From: Phaeobacter sp. J2-8
Lineage (GTDB): Bacteria > Pseudomonadota > Alphaproteobacteria > Rhodobacterales > Rhodobacteraceae
NCBI RefSeq assembly: GCF_022867865.1
Contig: NZ_JALIEC010000005.1
Coordinates: 1 to 64,000, forward strand
Length of the DNA stretch: 64,000 bases
Direction: 5' to 3'
A program made the position numbers and the translations under genes. Of the stretch, positions 18,403-27,742 are shown piece after piece; within the stretch, counting starts at the first letter, position 1, and every line of letters begins with the position of its first letter. The notes beneath the pieces were generated by a model. That model was given only the letters and a program-made list of their open reading frames with translations. It ran no database searches and was not told the origin of the DNA.

Positions 18403-18410
18403 TAGCGCTA
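18403..18410. promoter_or_regulatory. Possible second operator half between edd and eda
   Basis: TAGCGCTA repeats the palindromic core of the operator at 16539 immediately after the edd stop codon. The flanks are less symmetric than in the first copy, so it may be a weak site or chance. An auxiliary operator here could help looping by the same repressor. Confidence 0.4.
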
Positions 18411-18503
18411 AATGTGCTTCTTCTGTTTTTAAATACGCATGGCCCGGTGGCAGCAACAATCGCAAGACATCGGGCCAATCCACATTAGAAAGGCCATTTT
18501 GAC

Positions 18504-19148
18504 ATGACCCCGCAGGAAGCAAGCCTCCAAACCGAAGACCTCTGCCGCCGCGCCCCGGTGGTTCCGGTGCTGGTGATCGAGGACGTCGCCCATGCCCGCC
18601 CTCTGGCCGAGGCGCTGATCGCCAGCGGCCTGCCCGCCCTTGAGGTGACTCTGCGCACCCCCGCGGCGCTGGACGCGATCCGCGAAATGGCCAAGGTGCC
18701 GGGCGGTATTGTCGGCGCAGGCACGCTGATCACCCCGGACGACGTCAAGGCCGCAAAAGACGCCGGCGCGCTGTTTGGCGTCACACCGGGCTGCACCGAT
18801 CTGTTGCTGGACGCGGTCGAAGCGGCCGATCTGCCCACCCTGCCCGGGGCCGCCACCACATCCGAGGCGCTGCGGCTTTATGAACGTGGCTATTCGGTGC
18901 AGAAGTTCTTTCCAGCCGAGGCCAATGGCGGTGTGCCGGCATTGAAATCCATCGGCGGGCCGCTGCCGCAGATCCGGTTCTGCCCCACCGGCGGCGTGTC
19001 GTTGAAAAACGCGGAAAGCTATCTGTCGCTGCCCAACACGCTTTGCGTTGGCGGCAGCTGGGTTGCCCCGCTGTCCATGGTCAATGCCGGCGATTGGGCC
19101 GGGATCGAGGCGCTGGCCCGCGAAGCTGCGGCTCTGTCGCGCGGCTGA
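18504..19148 (+). CDS. eda: KDPG/KHG aldolase (Entner-Doudoroff)
   Basis: A 214-residue class I aldolase that splits 2-keto-3-deoxy-6-phosphogluconate into pyruvate and glyceraldehyde 3-phosphate. The Schiff-base lysine is K134 in YSVQKFFPAE, with the general acid/base glutamate E47 and R51 in LEVTLRTP and the phosphate-binding CPTGGV stretch near the C-terminus. Follows edd on the same strand and ends at a strong hairpin. Confidence 0.96.
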   Translation: MTPQEASLQTEDLCRRAPVVPVLVIEDVAHARPLAEALIASGLPALEVTLRTPAALDAIREMAKVPGGIVGAGTLITPDDVKAAKDAGALFGVTPGCTDLLLDAVEAADLPTLPGAATTSEALRLYERGYSVQKFFPAEANGGVPALKSIGGPLPQIRFCPTGGVSLKNAESYLSLPNTLCVGGSWVAPLSMVNAGDWAGIEALAREAAALSRG

Positions 19149-19170
19149 TCCAAGACTTATGTCGATAAAT

Positions 19171-19200
19171 GGGGGTCGATCTGGCAACAGATCGGCCCCC
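19171..19200 (+). terminator. Hairpin terminator after eda
   Basis: GGGGGTCGATCTG pairs with CAGATCGGCCCCC (one G-T pair) around a GCAA tetraloop, a very stable 13-bp stem 22 bases past the eda stop. The tract after it is only weakly T-rich, so efficiency is uncertain. Confidence 0.7.
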
Positions 19201-19233
19201 AAATCGTTTAAAGCGGCATCGCTGGAAACGGCA

Positions 19234-19497
19234 TCATCTTTTGCGCGACCGCCAACCGCCTTTGCGACGGGCCTTTTCCGGCGGCGACAGGCCCGCGCGC
19301 AGCACTGTGGTCATTGGGTGTTTCGGATTGTCATTGCCGTAGCGGTCCAAAAGCGCATCAATTGCCCCCTGGATCTCTGCATCCACCGCCAAAGCCCAGT
19401 CCAGAAAGATCGACCGGCATTCCGCTTCGGTGATGCCGCGCATGCGATAGCTTTCATAGATCAGCCCACGCGGATCAAGTGCGTCACCCTTTTTCAT
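19234..19497 (-). CDS. Small conserved protein of unknown function downstream of glnE
   Basis: An 87-residue soluble protein with no signal peptide or membrane segment. It begins MKKGDALDPRGLIYESYRMRGI and ends in a strongly basic tail (KARRKGGWRSRKR). Its ATG overlaps the glnE stop (ATGA), so it is translationally coupled to glnE. I do not recognise a characterised family. The basic tail could bind nucleic acid, but that is only inference. Confidence 0.75.
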   Translation of the reverse strand: MKKGDALDPRGLIYESYRMRGITEAECRSIFLDWALAVDAEIQGAIDALLDRYGNDNPKHPMTTVLRAGLSPPEKARRKGGWRSRKR

Positions 19498-22279
19498 GTC
19501 TTGTCCTCCGTTTCCGGCAGGGCGGATGTGATCGCATCATCCGCCGATTGCCGCAGGTCCGCCAATGTCACCACCAGCGTCTCTATCGCGTCGGCGCCAG
19601 TTTCCCGCAGCACAAAGGCCGCGCCACCACCGCTGAGGGTGTCGGCGGCCAGCGCCTTGTCGCTGAGCAGACGCGACGCCATCTGTAACCGCCCCTGAAG
19701 ATCATAGGCCGCGCGCAGATCCCGCGCCCCCGCCGCGGTCAGCACCCCGGCGGTCGCCGCCGCATCCAGTCCCGCCATGGTGCCCGGCGCGGCGCATCCA
19801 CCGATCAATGCCCCGGCCTGGGCGATCAGTTCAATGTCCAACATCCGGCCCGCGCCGATCTTGGCATCCAGCGCCCCATCGGGCGATTTGGCCGCCGCGA
19901 TCCGCCTGCGCATCTTTGCCACCTCGCCCAGCACTTCTTCGGCGGGACGTTTGCCCAAAAGCGCCCGGCGCAGGGCTTCGACATCTTCACCCAGCTCCGT
20001 CGAACCCGCCACCCGGCGCGCGCGCGTCAGCGCCAGATGTTCCCAGACCCAGGCCTCGTTCTGTTGATAGTTGGAAAAGCTCTGCCAACTGGTCGCAACC
20101 GGCCCCTGCGTACCAGAGGGGCGCAGACGCATGTCGACCTCATACAGCCGCCCTTCTGACATGGGTGCGGTCATCGCCGTCACCAGCGCCTGGGTCAGAC
20201 GCGCGAAATAGGCCCGCGCCGCCAGCGGGCGGCGGCCTTCGGAATAGGCGCCACCATCCGCGTCATAAATCACAATCAGATCAAGATCCGACGAAGACGT
20301 CAGCCGCGCCGCGCCCAATGACCCCATGCCCAGCACCACCGCGCCCCGCCCCGGTTGCGGCCCATGTTTGGCGGCAAAATGCGTCACGACCTCGGGCCAG
20401 AGCGCAGCAAGATTGGCCTCGGCCAAGGCGCCATATTGCGCGCCTGCCTGTTCGGCATCAATCAGCCCGCGCAGATGATGCACACCGATCCGGAAATGCC
20501 ATTCCTTGGCCCAACGCCGCGCCGTATCCAATTTGCGCTCATAGTCTTCCTCCTGCCGCAGCAAGGTCGTCAATTCCTCGGTCAGCGCCGCGCCGCCGGG
20601 CCATTCAGCAAAGAAATCACCGACAATCACCGCATCAAACACCGATGAATTGCGCGACAGATACCGCGCCAGCACGGGCGACGTGCCCGCAATATCAACC
20701 AACAGGTCGATCAGCTGTGGGTTGGCTTCGAACAGCGAAAACAACTGCACCCCCGCTGGCAAGCCCGACAAGAATCCGTCAAACGCATTCAACGCCTCGT
20801 CCGGGCGCGCGGTTTCGGCCAAACGGCAGAGGATTTCCGGCCTGATCCGGTTAAAGATTTCCACCGCGCGCGGCTGCGCAACGCCGGATAGCTGCGCCAG
20901 CGTTTGGTGATCGTGGAATCAAAATCCGCCTTTGGCTCTGCCGCCGGGCTTTCGGTTGTGTCCGGGGCAAAAAAGCCTTCGGTCCGGTCATGAACCTCGG
21001 TCAGACGGGTCATCAACTCGGCCTTCAGCGCGTCAGGCTCCTGCCCCATCATCGCGGCGATCCGGGCCAGCCCCTCGGGCGAATTCGGCAAGGTTTGCGT
21101 CTGGGCGTCTGCCACCATCTGCAACCGATGCTCGACCTCGCGGTGAAAGCGGTAATGATCGGTCAGAACCTTGGCCAGCTCGGTCGGAATGCGCTTCTTT
21201 TTCGCCAACATGGCCAGCGCGTCGACAGTGCCGCGCAACCGCAGATCGGGATCACGTCCGCCTACAATAAGCTGTTGGGTTTGCGTGAAAAACTCTATCT
21301 CGCGGATGCCGCCCCGCCCCAATTTCATATTGTGCCCTGGCAGGGTGATCGGCCCGCCCAGCCCCTTATGCGCGCGGATGCGCAGGCGGATGTCATGGGC
21401 GTCCTGAATGGCGGCAAAATCCAGATGTCTGCGCCAGACAAAGGGGCGCAATTCGGCCAGGAACCTCTTGCCCGCGTCAATGTCGCCGGCGCTGGACCGG
21501 GCCTTGATATAGGCGGCACGTTCCCAAGTGCGCCCCAGACTTTCGTAATAGCGTTCCGCCGCCTCCATCGTCATGCACACCGGGGTAACCGAAGGATCGG
21601 GACGCAGCCGCAGGTCGGTGCGAAAGACATAGCCCTCGCCGGTTTGGTCATTCAACATCGCCGACATTTTGCGTGTCGCACGGATCAGGCTAGCGCGGGC
21701 ATCATGGTAATCATCACGGTCAAACTGCGTTTCATCGAACAGGCAGATCAGATCAATATCGGAAGAGTAGTTCAGCTCGCCTGCGCCCATCTTGCCCATC
21801 GCAAGCGCCACCAGGCCACCGCCGGTTGCGGCATCTTCTTCGGTCTTGCCGGGCAATTTGCCCCGACGGATTTCATGGCCAACGCAGGTCTGGATCGCCA
21901 GATGCACCGCCAGATCGGCAAAATCGCTAAGCGTGCCAGTCACCTCTTCCAGCGACCAGACACCGGCCAGATCGGCCAGCCCCGCCAACAGCGCCACCCG
22001 GCGTTTGCCCATCCGCAACGCCGAGGCCATTTGGTCCGGCGCAACGGTCTTTAGCTCTGAAAACAGGGTTTTGATTGCCGCCTCTGGATCGTCAAATGTG
22101 GTCGGCAACCAATCGCGCTCTTTCTCGGCCAGCAGTTTCAGGTAGGGGCTGCACCCGCCCGCGCCCTCCAATACCGCGGCAATCTCGCCAGAGAGGTCCG
22201 GGAAAAGGGCAAGGGTTTCCCGGCCTCGGTCGGGTTCAAAGGGGCGTGGCAGGCGGGTGATACGATTGGCAAATGTCAT
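19494..22279 (-). pseudogene. glnE: Bifunctional glutamine synthetase adenylyltransferase/adenylyl-removing enzyme, frameshifted
   Basis: GlnE covalently regulates glutamine synthetase by adding or removing AMP. The upstream part (22279 to about 20870) carries the first nucleotidyltransferase site GAGELNYSSDIDLICLFD and LGRGGIREIEFFTQ. The downstream part carries the second site GSLGAARLTSSSDLDLIVIYD. The reading frame switches near 20866-20873: after YPALRS the frame runs into unrelated residues, while the -1 frame continues as RAVEIFNRIRPEIL, exactly what GlnE should have. One missing base inside a CG-rich run explains it. Both halves are otherwise intact, so a sequence error is more likely than decay. 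Start at 22279 after AGGA. Confidence 0.9.
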
Positions 22280-22435
22280 ATCCTGATCTGCGCATGTGGC
22301 TGTGCAAGGGTCAAGTGGCGTCCAGAGGCCGCACAGGCCTTCCACCCGGAAAGATGCGTCTTTGGATGCCGGCAAAGGCCCGCTTGACCTTTGCCCGACT
22401 GCCGGGTTCGTTGGCAGAAAACCCAAAGGACCGAC

Positions 22436-22912
22436 ATGAGCAAATCATTGAAACGCGTGGCGCGGGCGCTGGACACCGCGGGCATTGACACCGAAATCGT
22501 CGAAGTGGGCGCCGCGCGCACGGCACAGGATGCGGCGGATGCGGTCGGCTGCCATATCGACCAGATCGCCAAATCCATCATTTTCCGGGGCGACACCAGC
22601 GGCACAGCAATCCTGTTCCTGACCGCCGGCGGCAATCAGGTGGATGTCGCCAAAGCCAGCCACCTCGCGGCAGAGCCATTGGGCAAGGCCGATGCAGCCC
22701 TGATCCGGGCGCAGACCGGCTTTGCCATTGGGGGCGTCGCGCCGCTTGGCCATTTGAACCCGATCCGGGCCTTCATGGACGCGCGATTGCTGGAATTTGA
22801 CATGATCTGGGCCGCAGGCGGCACCCCCCGCCATGTTTTCTCCATGCGGTCAGCGGATCTTTTGACCGTGACAGGATCGCAAGTATCTGATTTTACTGTA
22901 TTAACAAAATAA
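22436..22912 (+). CDS. YbaK/EbsC-family aminoacyl-tRNA deacylase
   Basis: A 158-residue single-domain YbaK/ProX-type protein, a trans-editing factor that hydrolyses misacylated tRNAs such as Cys-tRNA(Pro) or Ala-tRNA(Pro). Typical signatures: IAKSIIFRGD with the catalytic lysine, a GGNQVDVAKAS stretch and TGFAIGGVAPLGH. The start at 22436 follows AAAGGA; an upstream ATG at 22391 has no such site. Divergent from glnE. Confidence 0.88.
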   Translation: MSKSLKRVARALDTAGIDTEIVEVGAARTAQDAADAVGCHIDQIAKSIIFRGDTSGTAILFLTAGGNQVDVAKASHLAAEPLGKADAALIRAQTGFAIGGVAPLGHLNPIRAFMDARLLEFDMIWAAGGTPRHVFSMRSADLLTVTGSQVSDFTVLTK

Positions 22913-22971
22913 ATGTAATAAACATTCACATTGAGGCTTGTAAAGAGACCGGCGATTGCTCATCTGTTGTG

Positions 22972-22990
22972 ATGTGAAGAGCATTCACAT
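22972..22990. promoter_or_regulatory. Inverted repeat upstream of the DUF2852 gene
   Basis: ATGTGAA-GAGCA-TTCACAT is a perfect 7-5-7 inverted repeat 25 bases before the DUF2852 start. The right arm belongs to CATTCACATT (22982-22991), which also occurs at 22923-22932. It looks like a dimeric regulator site, but no regulator can be named. Confidence 0.5.
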
Positions 22991-23015
22991 TAACCGCCAA
23001 CAACGGAGAGCCTAA

Positions 23016-23468
23016 ATGACAACCGCCGCAACTGATATTCCCGTCACCCGATCGAACCAGAGCTGGTTCGCGCGGTCCGAGGCCTGGCTCGACAGCAAGG
23101 GCAAAGGTGCCTGGATTGCTGCGATGGTCCTCGGCTTTATCTTCTTCTGGCCTGTCGGCCTCGCCCTTCTTGCCTATATGATCTGGAGCAAACGCATGTT
23201 TGGAAAATGCAGCAAATCGCAACGCCACGGCCGTCACGCGGCCCGGTGGAACGCCATGAAACCTTCGGGCAACACCGCTTTTGATGCCTATAAGGAAGAC
23301 ACGCTGCGCCGGCTTCAGGAAGAGCAAGAAAACTTTGAAGCCTTTCTTGAGCGTCTGCGGGCCGCGAAAGACAAATCCGAGTTCGACCAATTCATGGACG
23401 AACGGGCCGATGAAGCAAGCCGTACCCGCCAGGAGCTGCAAGAACCTGAACGCCGCCAGGACGCCTGA
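23016..23468 (+). CDS. DUF2852 domain membrane protein
   Basis: A 150-residue protein matching DUF2852. One hydrophobic segment at about 32-56 (GAWIAAMVLGFIFFWPVGLALLAYMIW) is followed by a basic stretch and by a charged coiled-coil-like helix (about 95-145: LRRLQEEQENFEAFLERLRAAK). It is a common alphaproteobacterial protein of unknown function. A terminator and then an RDD-family gene follow. An inverted repeat upstream suggests dedicated regulation. Confidence 0.87.
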   Translation: MTTAATDIPVTRSNQSWFARSEAWLDSKGKGAWIAAMVLGFIFFWPVGLALLAYMIWSKRMFGKCSKSQRHGRHAARWNAMKPSGNTAFDAYKEDTLRRLQEEQENFEAFLERLRAAKDKSEFDQFMDERADEASRTRQELQEPERRQDA

Positions 23469-23501
23469 CCATCGGCGTCTGCGACCCTCACAACTTTGGC
23501 A

Positions 23502-23528
23502 GGCCCCGACACACGGGGCCGCCTTTTT
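23502..23528 (+). terminator. Rho-independent terminator between DUF2852 and RDD genes
   Basis: GGCCCCG pairs with CGGGGCC around a five-base loop and is followed by GCCTTTTT. It lies 33 bases past the DUF2852 stop and just before the ribosome site of the RDD gene, so it may act as a partial terminator within the transcript. Confidence 0.75.
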
Positions 23529-23543
23529 CCAACGGAGAACCTG

Positions 23544-23981
23544 ATGCATACCGCCGCCCTGCCCGATCCGCAGTACCAGCCGGAATTTTATGCCGACATT
23601 AGCCCGAAACGCCTGATGGCCTGGTTGATTGATGTTGGCATGATCTTGGGCATGACCCTGTTGATCCTGCCGTTCACGGCCTTTATCGGATTGTTTTTTC
23701 TACCTTTTCTCTATGCGTCTATCGGATTTGTCTATCGTGTTCTGACCATTGCCGGATCTTCGGGCACATTGGGAATGCGGGTGATGTCGGTCGAATTGCG
23801 CACCGCATCCGGCAACCGCATGGACATCGGCAGCGCGTTCCTGCACACGCTGGGCTATTACCTCAGCTTCGGGATGGCGCTGGCACAGCTGGCTTCGGTT
23901 GTGCTGATGCTGACCTCGGAACGCGGTCAATCCCTGACCGATATGGTGCTGGGCACCGTAATGTTGAACCGCCGGATCTAA
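23544..23981 (+). CDS. RDD-family membrane protein
   Basis: A 145-residue protein of the RDD family: the signature [15 protein letters not shown] near the start, then three hydrophobic stretches (about 28-50, 52-75 and 100-125) and the conserved [12 protein letters not shown] and [11 protein letters not shown] segments. RDD proteins are linked to ion or solute transport, but no role is certain. The start at 23544 follows ACGGAGA. Confidence 0.86.
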   Translation: MHTAALPDPQYQPEFYADISPKRLMAWLIDVGMILGMTLLILPFTAFIGLFFLPFLYASIGFVYRVLTIAGSSGTLGMRVMSVELRTASGNRMDIGSAFLHTLGYYLSFGMALAQLASVVLMLTSERGQSLTDMVLGTVMLNRRI

Positions 23982-24026
23982 GCCCCCATCGCAATCGAAG
24001 CGAAACGCGACATATTGCACCACTTC

Positions 24027-24058
24027 ACCGCCGCCAAAGCCAACCGCTTGGCGGCGGT
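24027..24058. terminator. Terminator-like hairpin after the RDD gene
   Basis: ACCGCCGCCAA and TTGGCGGCGGT form a perfect 11-bp stem around a 10-base loop, followed by sequence that is only partly T-rich. Nearly the same stem occurs after ilvH at 34914-34951, so it may be a repeated terminator. Confidence 0.65.
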
Positions 24059-24099
24059 CGGATTCATTGTTATTCTTTGGGAATTCAAGGAATGACCCA

Positions 24100-24920
24100 A
24101 TGCGCCATACTCTGCCCCTTGCGCCGCAATTTTATGTAACGGCCCCGCAACCCTGCCCCTATCTTGAGGGCCGGATGGAGCGGAAATTGTTCACTGCATT
24201 GCAGGGGGAATCTGCTGGCCGGTTAAACGATTCCCTTTCGAAACAAGGGTTTCGCCGATCACAGAACGTGTTGTATCGCCCGTCATGTACCGATTGCAAT
24301 GCCTGTATGTCGGCCCGGATTTCGGTGGCTGATTTCGAATTCAGCAAAAGCCAGAAACGCACGATGCGCCGCAATGCCCATTTGAAACGGCGCGCGACGT
24401 CACCCTGGGCGACCGATGAACAATACGAATTGTTTCGAATTATCTGGAAAACCGCCATGCAGCCGGCGGAATGGCGGATATGGATGTCTTTGAATTCGCC
24501 GCCATGATCGAAGAAACCCCGATCCGGTCGCGCGTGGTGGAATACGATGACCGCGCCAGCGGCGAATTGACGGCGGTCTGTCTGACGGATGTCTTGGATG
24601 ACGGGTTGAGCATGGTCTATTCCTTCTACAAACCCGATCTGCACCGCCAGAGCCTTGGCACCTATATGATCCTTGATCATATCGACATCGCGCGCGAGGC
24701 CGGCCTGCCCTATGTCTATCTCGGCTATTGGGTGCCGGGATCACCCAAGATGGGATACAAGGCGAAATTCGCCGGGCTTGAGGTCTATAGCCGCGGGATC
24801 TGGCAGAAGATGAACAATCCCGACGGATTTTCGCCAGACGATCACCCGCTTTCGACCGATCCAATTGCCGAACAAGTGGCCAATATTTCCTTGCCGGATC
24901 TTGGGCCGCGCGGGCGATGA
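24100..24920 (+). pseudogene. bpt: Aspartate/glutamate leucyltransferase (Bpt), frameshifted
   Basis: Bpt attaches leucine to proteins with N-terminal Asp or Glu, marking them for ClpAP through the N-end rule. The N-terminal part shows [14 protein letters not shown] and the cysteine cluster [14 protein letters not shown]; the C-terminal part shows [38 protein letters not shown] and [18 protein letters not shown]. The frame breaks at about 24438: after EQYELFR the expected [16 protein letters not shown] continues in the -1 frame. One A missing from an A run (CGAAAT becoming CGAAT) explains it. All motifs are otherwise present, so a sequence error is likely. The stop overlaps the VOC gene start (ATGA). 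Confidence 0.9.
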
Positions 24921-25303
24921 GCCGCCATATCTGTTTGGTGGCGCTGGTTGTGCCGGATTATGATGCCGCCATTTCGTTTTACGTTGATGCGGTCGGGTTC
25001 GACCTGCTCGAAGACAGTGATTTGGGGGGTGGCAAACGTTGGGTTCGGATTGCCCCCAAGGGCGCGCAGACCGCAATTCTTCTGGCCCGCGCGGTCGATG
25101 ACCAGCAACAGGCCGCCGTGGGCAACCAGACCGGCGGTCGTGTGGGATTTTTTCTGCAAACCGATGATTTCGCGGCCGATCATACACGGATGACCCGCGC
25201 CGGTGTGACATTCGAAGAGCCGCCCCGCGATGAACCCTATGGCCGGGTTGCAGTGTGGCGCGACCCCTTTGGCAATCGCTGGGATCTGATTCAGTTCACA
25301 TGA
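24917..25303 (+). CDS. VOC-family (glyoxalase/bleomycin resistance-like) protein
   Basis: A 128-residue protein with two beta-alpha-beta-beta-beta modules: [29 protein letters not shown] begins the first and [26 protein letters not shown] the second, ending with [16 protein letters not shown]. Candidate metal ligands are the N-terminal histidine and a C-terminal aspartate or glutamate. Substrate unknown. Coupled to bpt by an ATGA overlap and ended by a strong bidirectional terminator. Confidence 0.85.
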   Translation: MSRHICLVALVVPDYDAAISFYVDAVGFDLLEDSDLGGGKRWVRIAPKGAQTAILLARAVDDQQQAAVGNQTGGRVGFFLQTDDFAADHTRMTRAGVTFEEPPRDEPYGRVAVWRDPFGNRWDLIQFT

Positions 25304-25329
25304 ATGCGAAACTCACCCCCCAGAACGCA

Positions 25330-25355
25330 AAAGGCCGGGCAATTGCCCGGCCTTT
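25330..25355. terminator. Bidirectional terminator between VOC and TRAP genes
   Basis: AAAGGCCGGGCAA and TTGCCCGGCCTTT make a perfect 26-bp palindrome, flanked by A on one side and T on the other. It serves both the VOC gene (plus strand) and the TRAP permease gene (minus strand), which converge here. Confidence 0.9.
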
Positions 25356-25375
25356 CGTTTGTGTGTTGTCGCCCA

Positions 25376-27730
25376 TCAGTTCGGGATCAGATCCGGTACA
25401 ATTGTGACGATAGAGGGGAAGAACCACAGCAGCGCCAGCCCCGCGACCTGGATCAGCACAAAGGGGATCACGCCGCGATAGATGTGGCCAGTTGTGACCT
25501 CTTTTGGCGCCACGCCCCGCAGATAGAACAGCGCAAAGCCAAAGGGCGGTGTCAGGAACGAGGTCTGAAGGTTGACCGCGATCATGATCGTGACCCATTT
25601 CGGATCGAAGGTGCCGCCGTAGATCACCGGCCCGACAATCGGGATCACGATGTAAATGATCTCGAGGAAGTCGAGCACAAAGCCCAGCACGAACAACACC
25701 AGCATCACGATCAGGAAGACTTTGAATTCATTATCAAAGCTCTGAAGGAAGGTCTGGATGTAATGTTCGCCCCCAAAAGAGATCACCACAAGGTTCAGCA
25801 GCTGCGAGCCGATCAGGATGGTGAACACCATCGAGGTCACCTTGGCCGTTTCGCGCACCACCGGGGTCAGGACACCGCCGGAAAACAGCACCCAAAGCGC
25901 ATAGAACAACCCGAAGATCGAGAACAGATAAGCGGCCTGTGCGACAAGGAAGGCAATCCAGCTTTCGATGGCGACATCGGCCAACCCGACCCGCAGATCG
26001 AAATTCACCCCGACGAGGATCATGATCACCACGGCAAAGGTCGTGTTCAGGATCATCTTGCCCGATTTGTTGTCATCCGCCAGCTTGCGATAGGCCGCCA
26101 GCATGATGGCACCACCCGCCCCCAGCGCCGCCGCCGGTGTCGGATTGGTGATCCCACCCAGGATCGAGCCAAGCACCGCAACGATCAGCACCAGCGGTGG
26201 AAAGACCACGCGCAGCAGCTCATTCTGGGACAGGATGCCCGATGCATAGCGGACACCGTAAAGTGCCATCAACAGCGGGATCAGGATGACAAGGAAGGTA
26301 AAGCCGGACGAGCTGAGCGGATTGATCAACAAAGCATCCGCCAGCAGTGCCAGCACAACCCCCGCCCCGCCAATCAACAATGGCAGCGGGTTTGCCGTCG
26401 GCGACACGCCGCGCGCCGTGGTCAGCACCAGCGCCAGCATCAAGAAGCTGATGGCGATACCGGTGCCAATGGGGGCTGCGGTTGCCAGCTTGTCCTGAAG
26501 TGCCGCGGCGCGTTCGTCTTCGTTCAACGCACGTGCCTCGGTCACGCCGCCGGCCTCGTCGATTGTCTGTTGTTCAGCGACCGCAGTATCCCAGGCCTCT
26601 TGCCCATGCAGGTCGATCATCGCAACCTTACAATCTTCGCTGACGTTGGTGCGCAGGCTTGCGGTTTGTCCCGCGTCAGAGAAGCTGTCGACGATCACGT
26701 TCTGGGTGCCGATGACATTCAACTGACCCAGGCCGATCATGGCCACGATCAACAGAACAGGCACACCCAGGAACCATGTCAGTGCCTCGTTGCGGGTCAC
26801 AACCTCGCCGGTGCTGTCGTCAAGTTCGACCGCCGGCGCCTTGGACGGATTGAACATCGCAAAGCCAAAGGCATAAAGCCCATACAGCACGGCCAACATG
26901 ATGCCGGGCAACAAGGCCGCCTGAAACAGCGTGCCAACCGACACAACCGCCGGTTCACCAAGGAAGGTCAAGGCGTCGGAACAGCCCGCAAGATTTGCGC
27001 GTTCTTCCTGAGCGGCGGAATAGAGATCGCCAGCCAAAGTGCCCAACAAGACGATCACAATCGACGGTGGAATGATCTGGCCCAAAGTGCCCGATGCAGC
27101 AATCACACCGGTGGCGAGTTGCGGCGAATACCCTGCCTTCAACATTGTGGGCAGTGACAACAGGCCCATGGTCACCACGGTGGCGCCAACGATGCCGGTC
27201 GAAGCAGCAAGAAACGCGCCGACGACCACAACCGAAACCGCCAAACCACCGGGCAGCGGGCCAAACACCCGCGACATGGTGGTCAACAGATCATTGGCGA
27301 TTTTTGACCGTTCCAGCGTGATGCCCATCAGAACGAACATCACCACCGCGAGCAAGGTCTCGATTGATTGCCCCGCCAGAACCCGTTCGTTCATCCGGTT
27401 GACCACAAAGGAAATATTGCGGTCCATCGCGGTTTCCCAGCCCTGCGGGAACACCGGTTCGGCGTATCGTGGAAGATCGGGAAAGCGGAATTTGCTTATG
27501 GCATCAGGTCTGACGCCCTCGCGGATAAGATCCGCATACATGGCTGAACTGGTGTCAATTGCCTGGTGGATCAACAGCCCCGCGCTGTCCAGCGCGGCAA
27601 TGATCGCAAAGGAAATGATCCCCGCGCCACCAATGGCAAAGGCCACTGGAAATCCCGAGAGAATGCCCCCGAAAAGGCACATGAAGACGATGATCAGGCC
27701 GATCTCGACGCCATCAAGTCCGAATAACAT
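25376..27730 (-). CDS. TRAP transporter large permease (DctM-type), extended form
   Basis: A 784-residue integral membrane protein. The N-terminal part (about 1-300) and the C-terminal part (about 480-784) show the DctM pattern: GFPVAFAIGG, GASTGIVGATVV-like loop (AASTGIVGATVVTMG), ASGTLGQIIPPSIVIVLLG, and near the C-terminus VIPIVGPVIYGGTFDPKW and LTPPFGFALFYLRG. A usual DctM has about 430 residues; here an insertion of roughly 300 residues lies in the middle, containing a charged soluble loop (about 335-390) and several additional helices. It takes up an organic acid driven by a sodium gradient. Twelve bases separate it from the small permease gene. Confidence 0.92.
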   Translation of the reverse strand: MLFGLDGVEIGLIIVFMCLFGGILSGFPVAFAIGGAGIISFAIIAALDSAGLLIHQAIDTSSAMYADLIREGVRPDAISKFRFPDLPRYAEPVFPQGWETAMDRNISFVVNRMNERVLAGQSIETLLAVVMFVLMGITLERSKIANDLLTTMSRVFGPLPGGLAVSVVVVGAFLAASTGIVGATVVTMGLLSLPTMLKAGYSPQLATGVIAASGTLGQIIPPSIVIVLLGTLAGDLYSAAQEERANLAGCSDALTFLGEPAVVSVGTLFQAALLPGIMLAVLYGLYAFGFAMFNPSKAPAVELDDSTGEVVTRNEALTWFLGVPVLLIVAMIGLGQLNVIGTQNVIVDSFSDAGQTASLRTNVSEDCKVAMIDLHGQEAWDTAVAEQQTIDEAGGVTEARALNEDERAAALQDKLATAAPIGTGIAISFLMLALVLTTARGVSPTANPLPLLIGGAGVVLALLADALLINPLSSSGFTFLVILIPLLMALYGVRYASGILSQNELLRVVFPPLVLIVAVLGSILGGITNPTPAAALGAGGAIMLAAYRKLADDNKSGKMILNTTFAVVIMILVGVNFDLRVGLADVAIESWIAFLVAQAAYLFSIFGLFYALWVLFSGGVLTPVVRETAKVTSMVFTILIGSQLLNLVVISFGGEHYIQTFLQSFDNEFKVFLIVMLVLFVLGFVLDFLEIIYIVIPIVGPVIYGGTFDPKWVTIMIAVNLQTSFLTPPFGFALFYLRGVAPKEVTTGHIYRGVIPFVLIQVAGLALLWFFPSIVTIVPDLIPN

Positions 27731-27742
27731 GTCGCGCGCCCC

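Noticed and set aside
20860-20880. Programmed ribosomal frameshift in glnE
   Set aside because: No slippery heptamer or downstream structure is evident, and eight other genes have similar breaks, which favours sequence error.
25304-27157. Long plus-strand open frame opposite the TRAP large permease
   Set aside because: It is antisense to a clear membrane protein, has His/Gln/Arg-rich composition typical of a reverse-strand shadow, and shows no domain.
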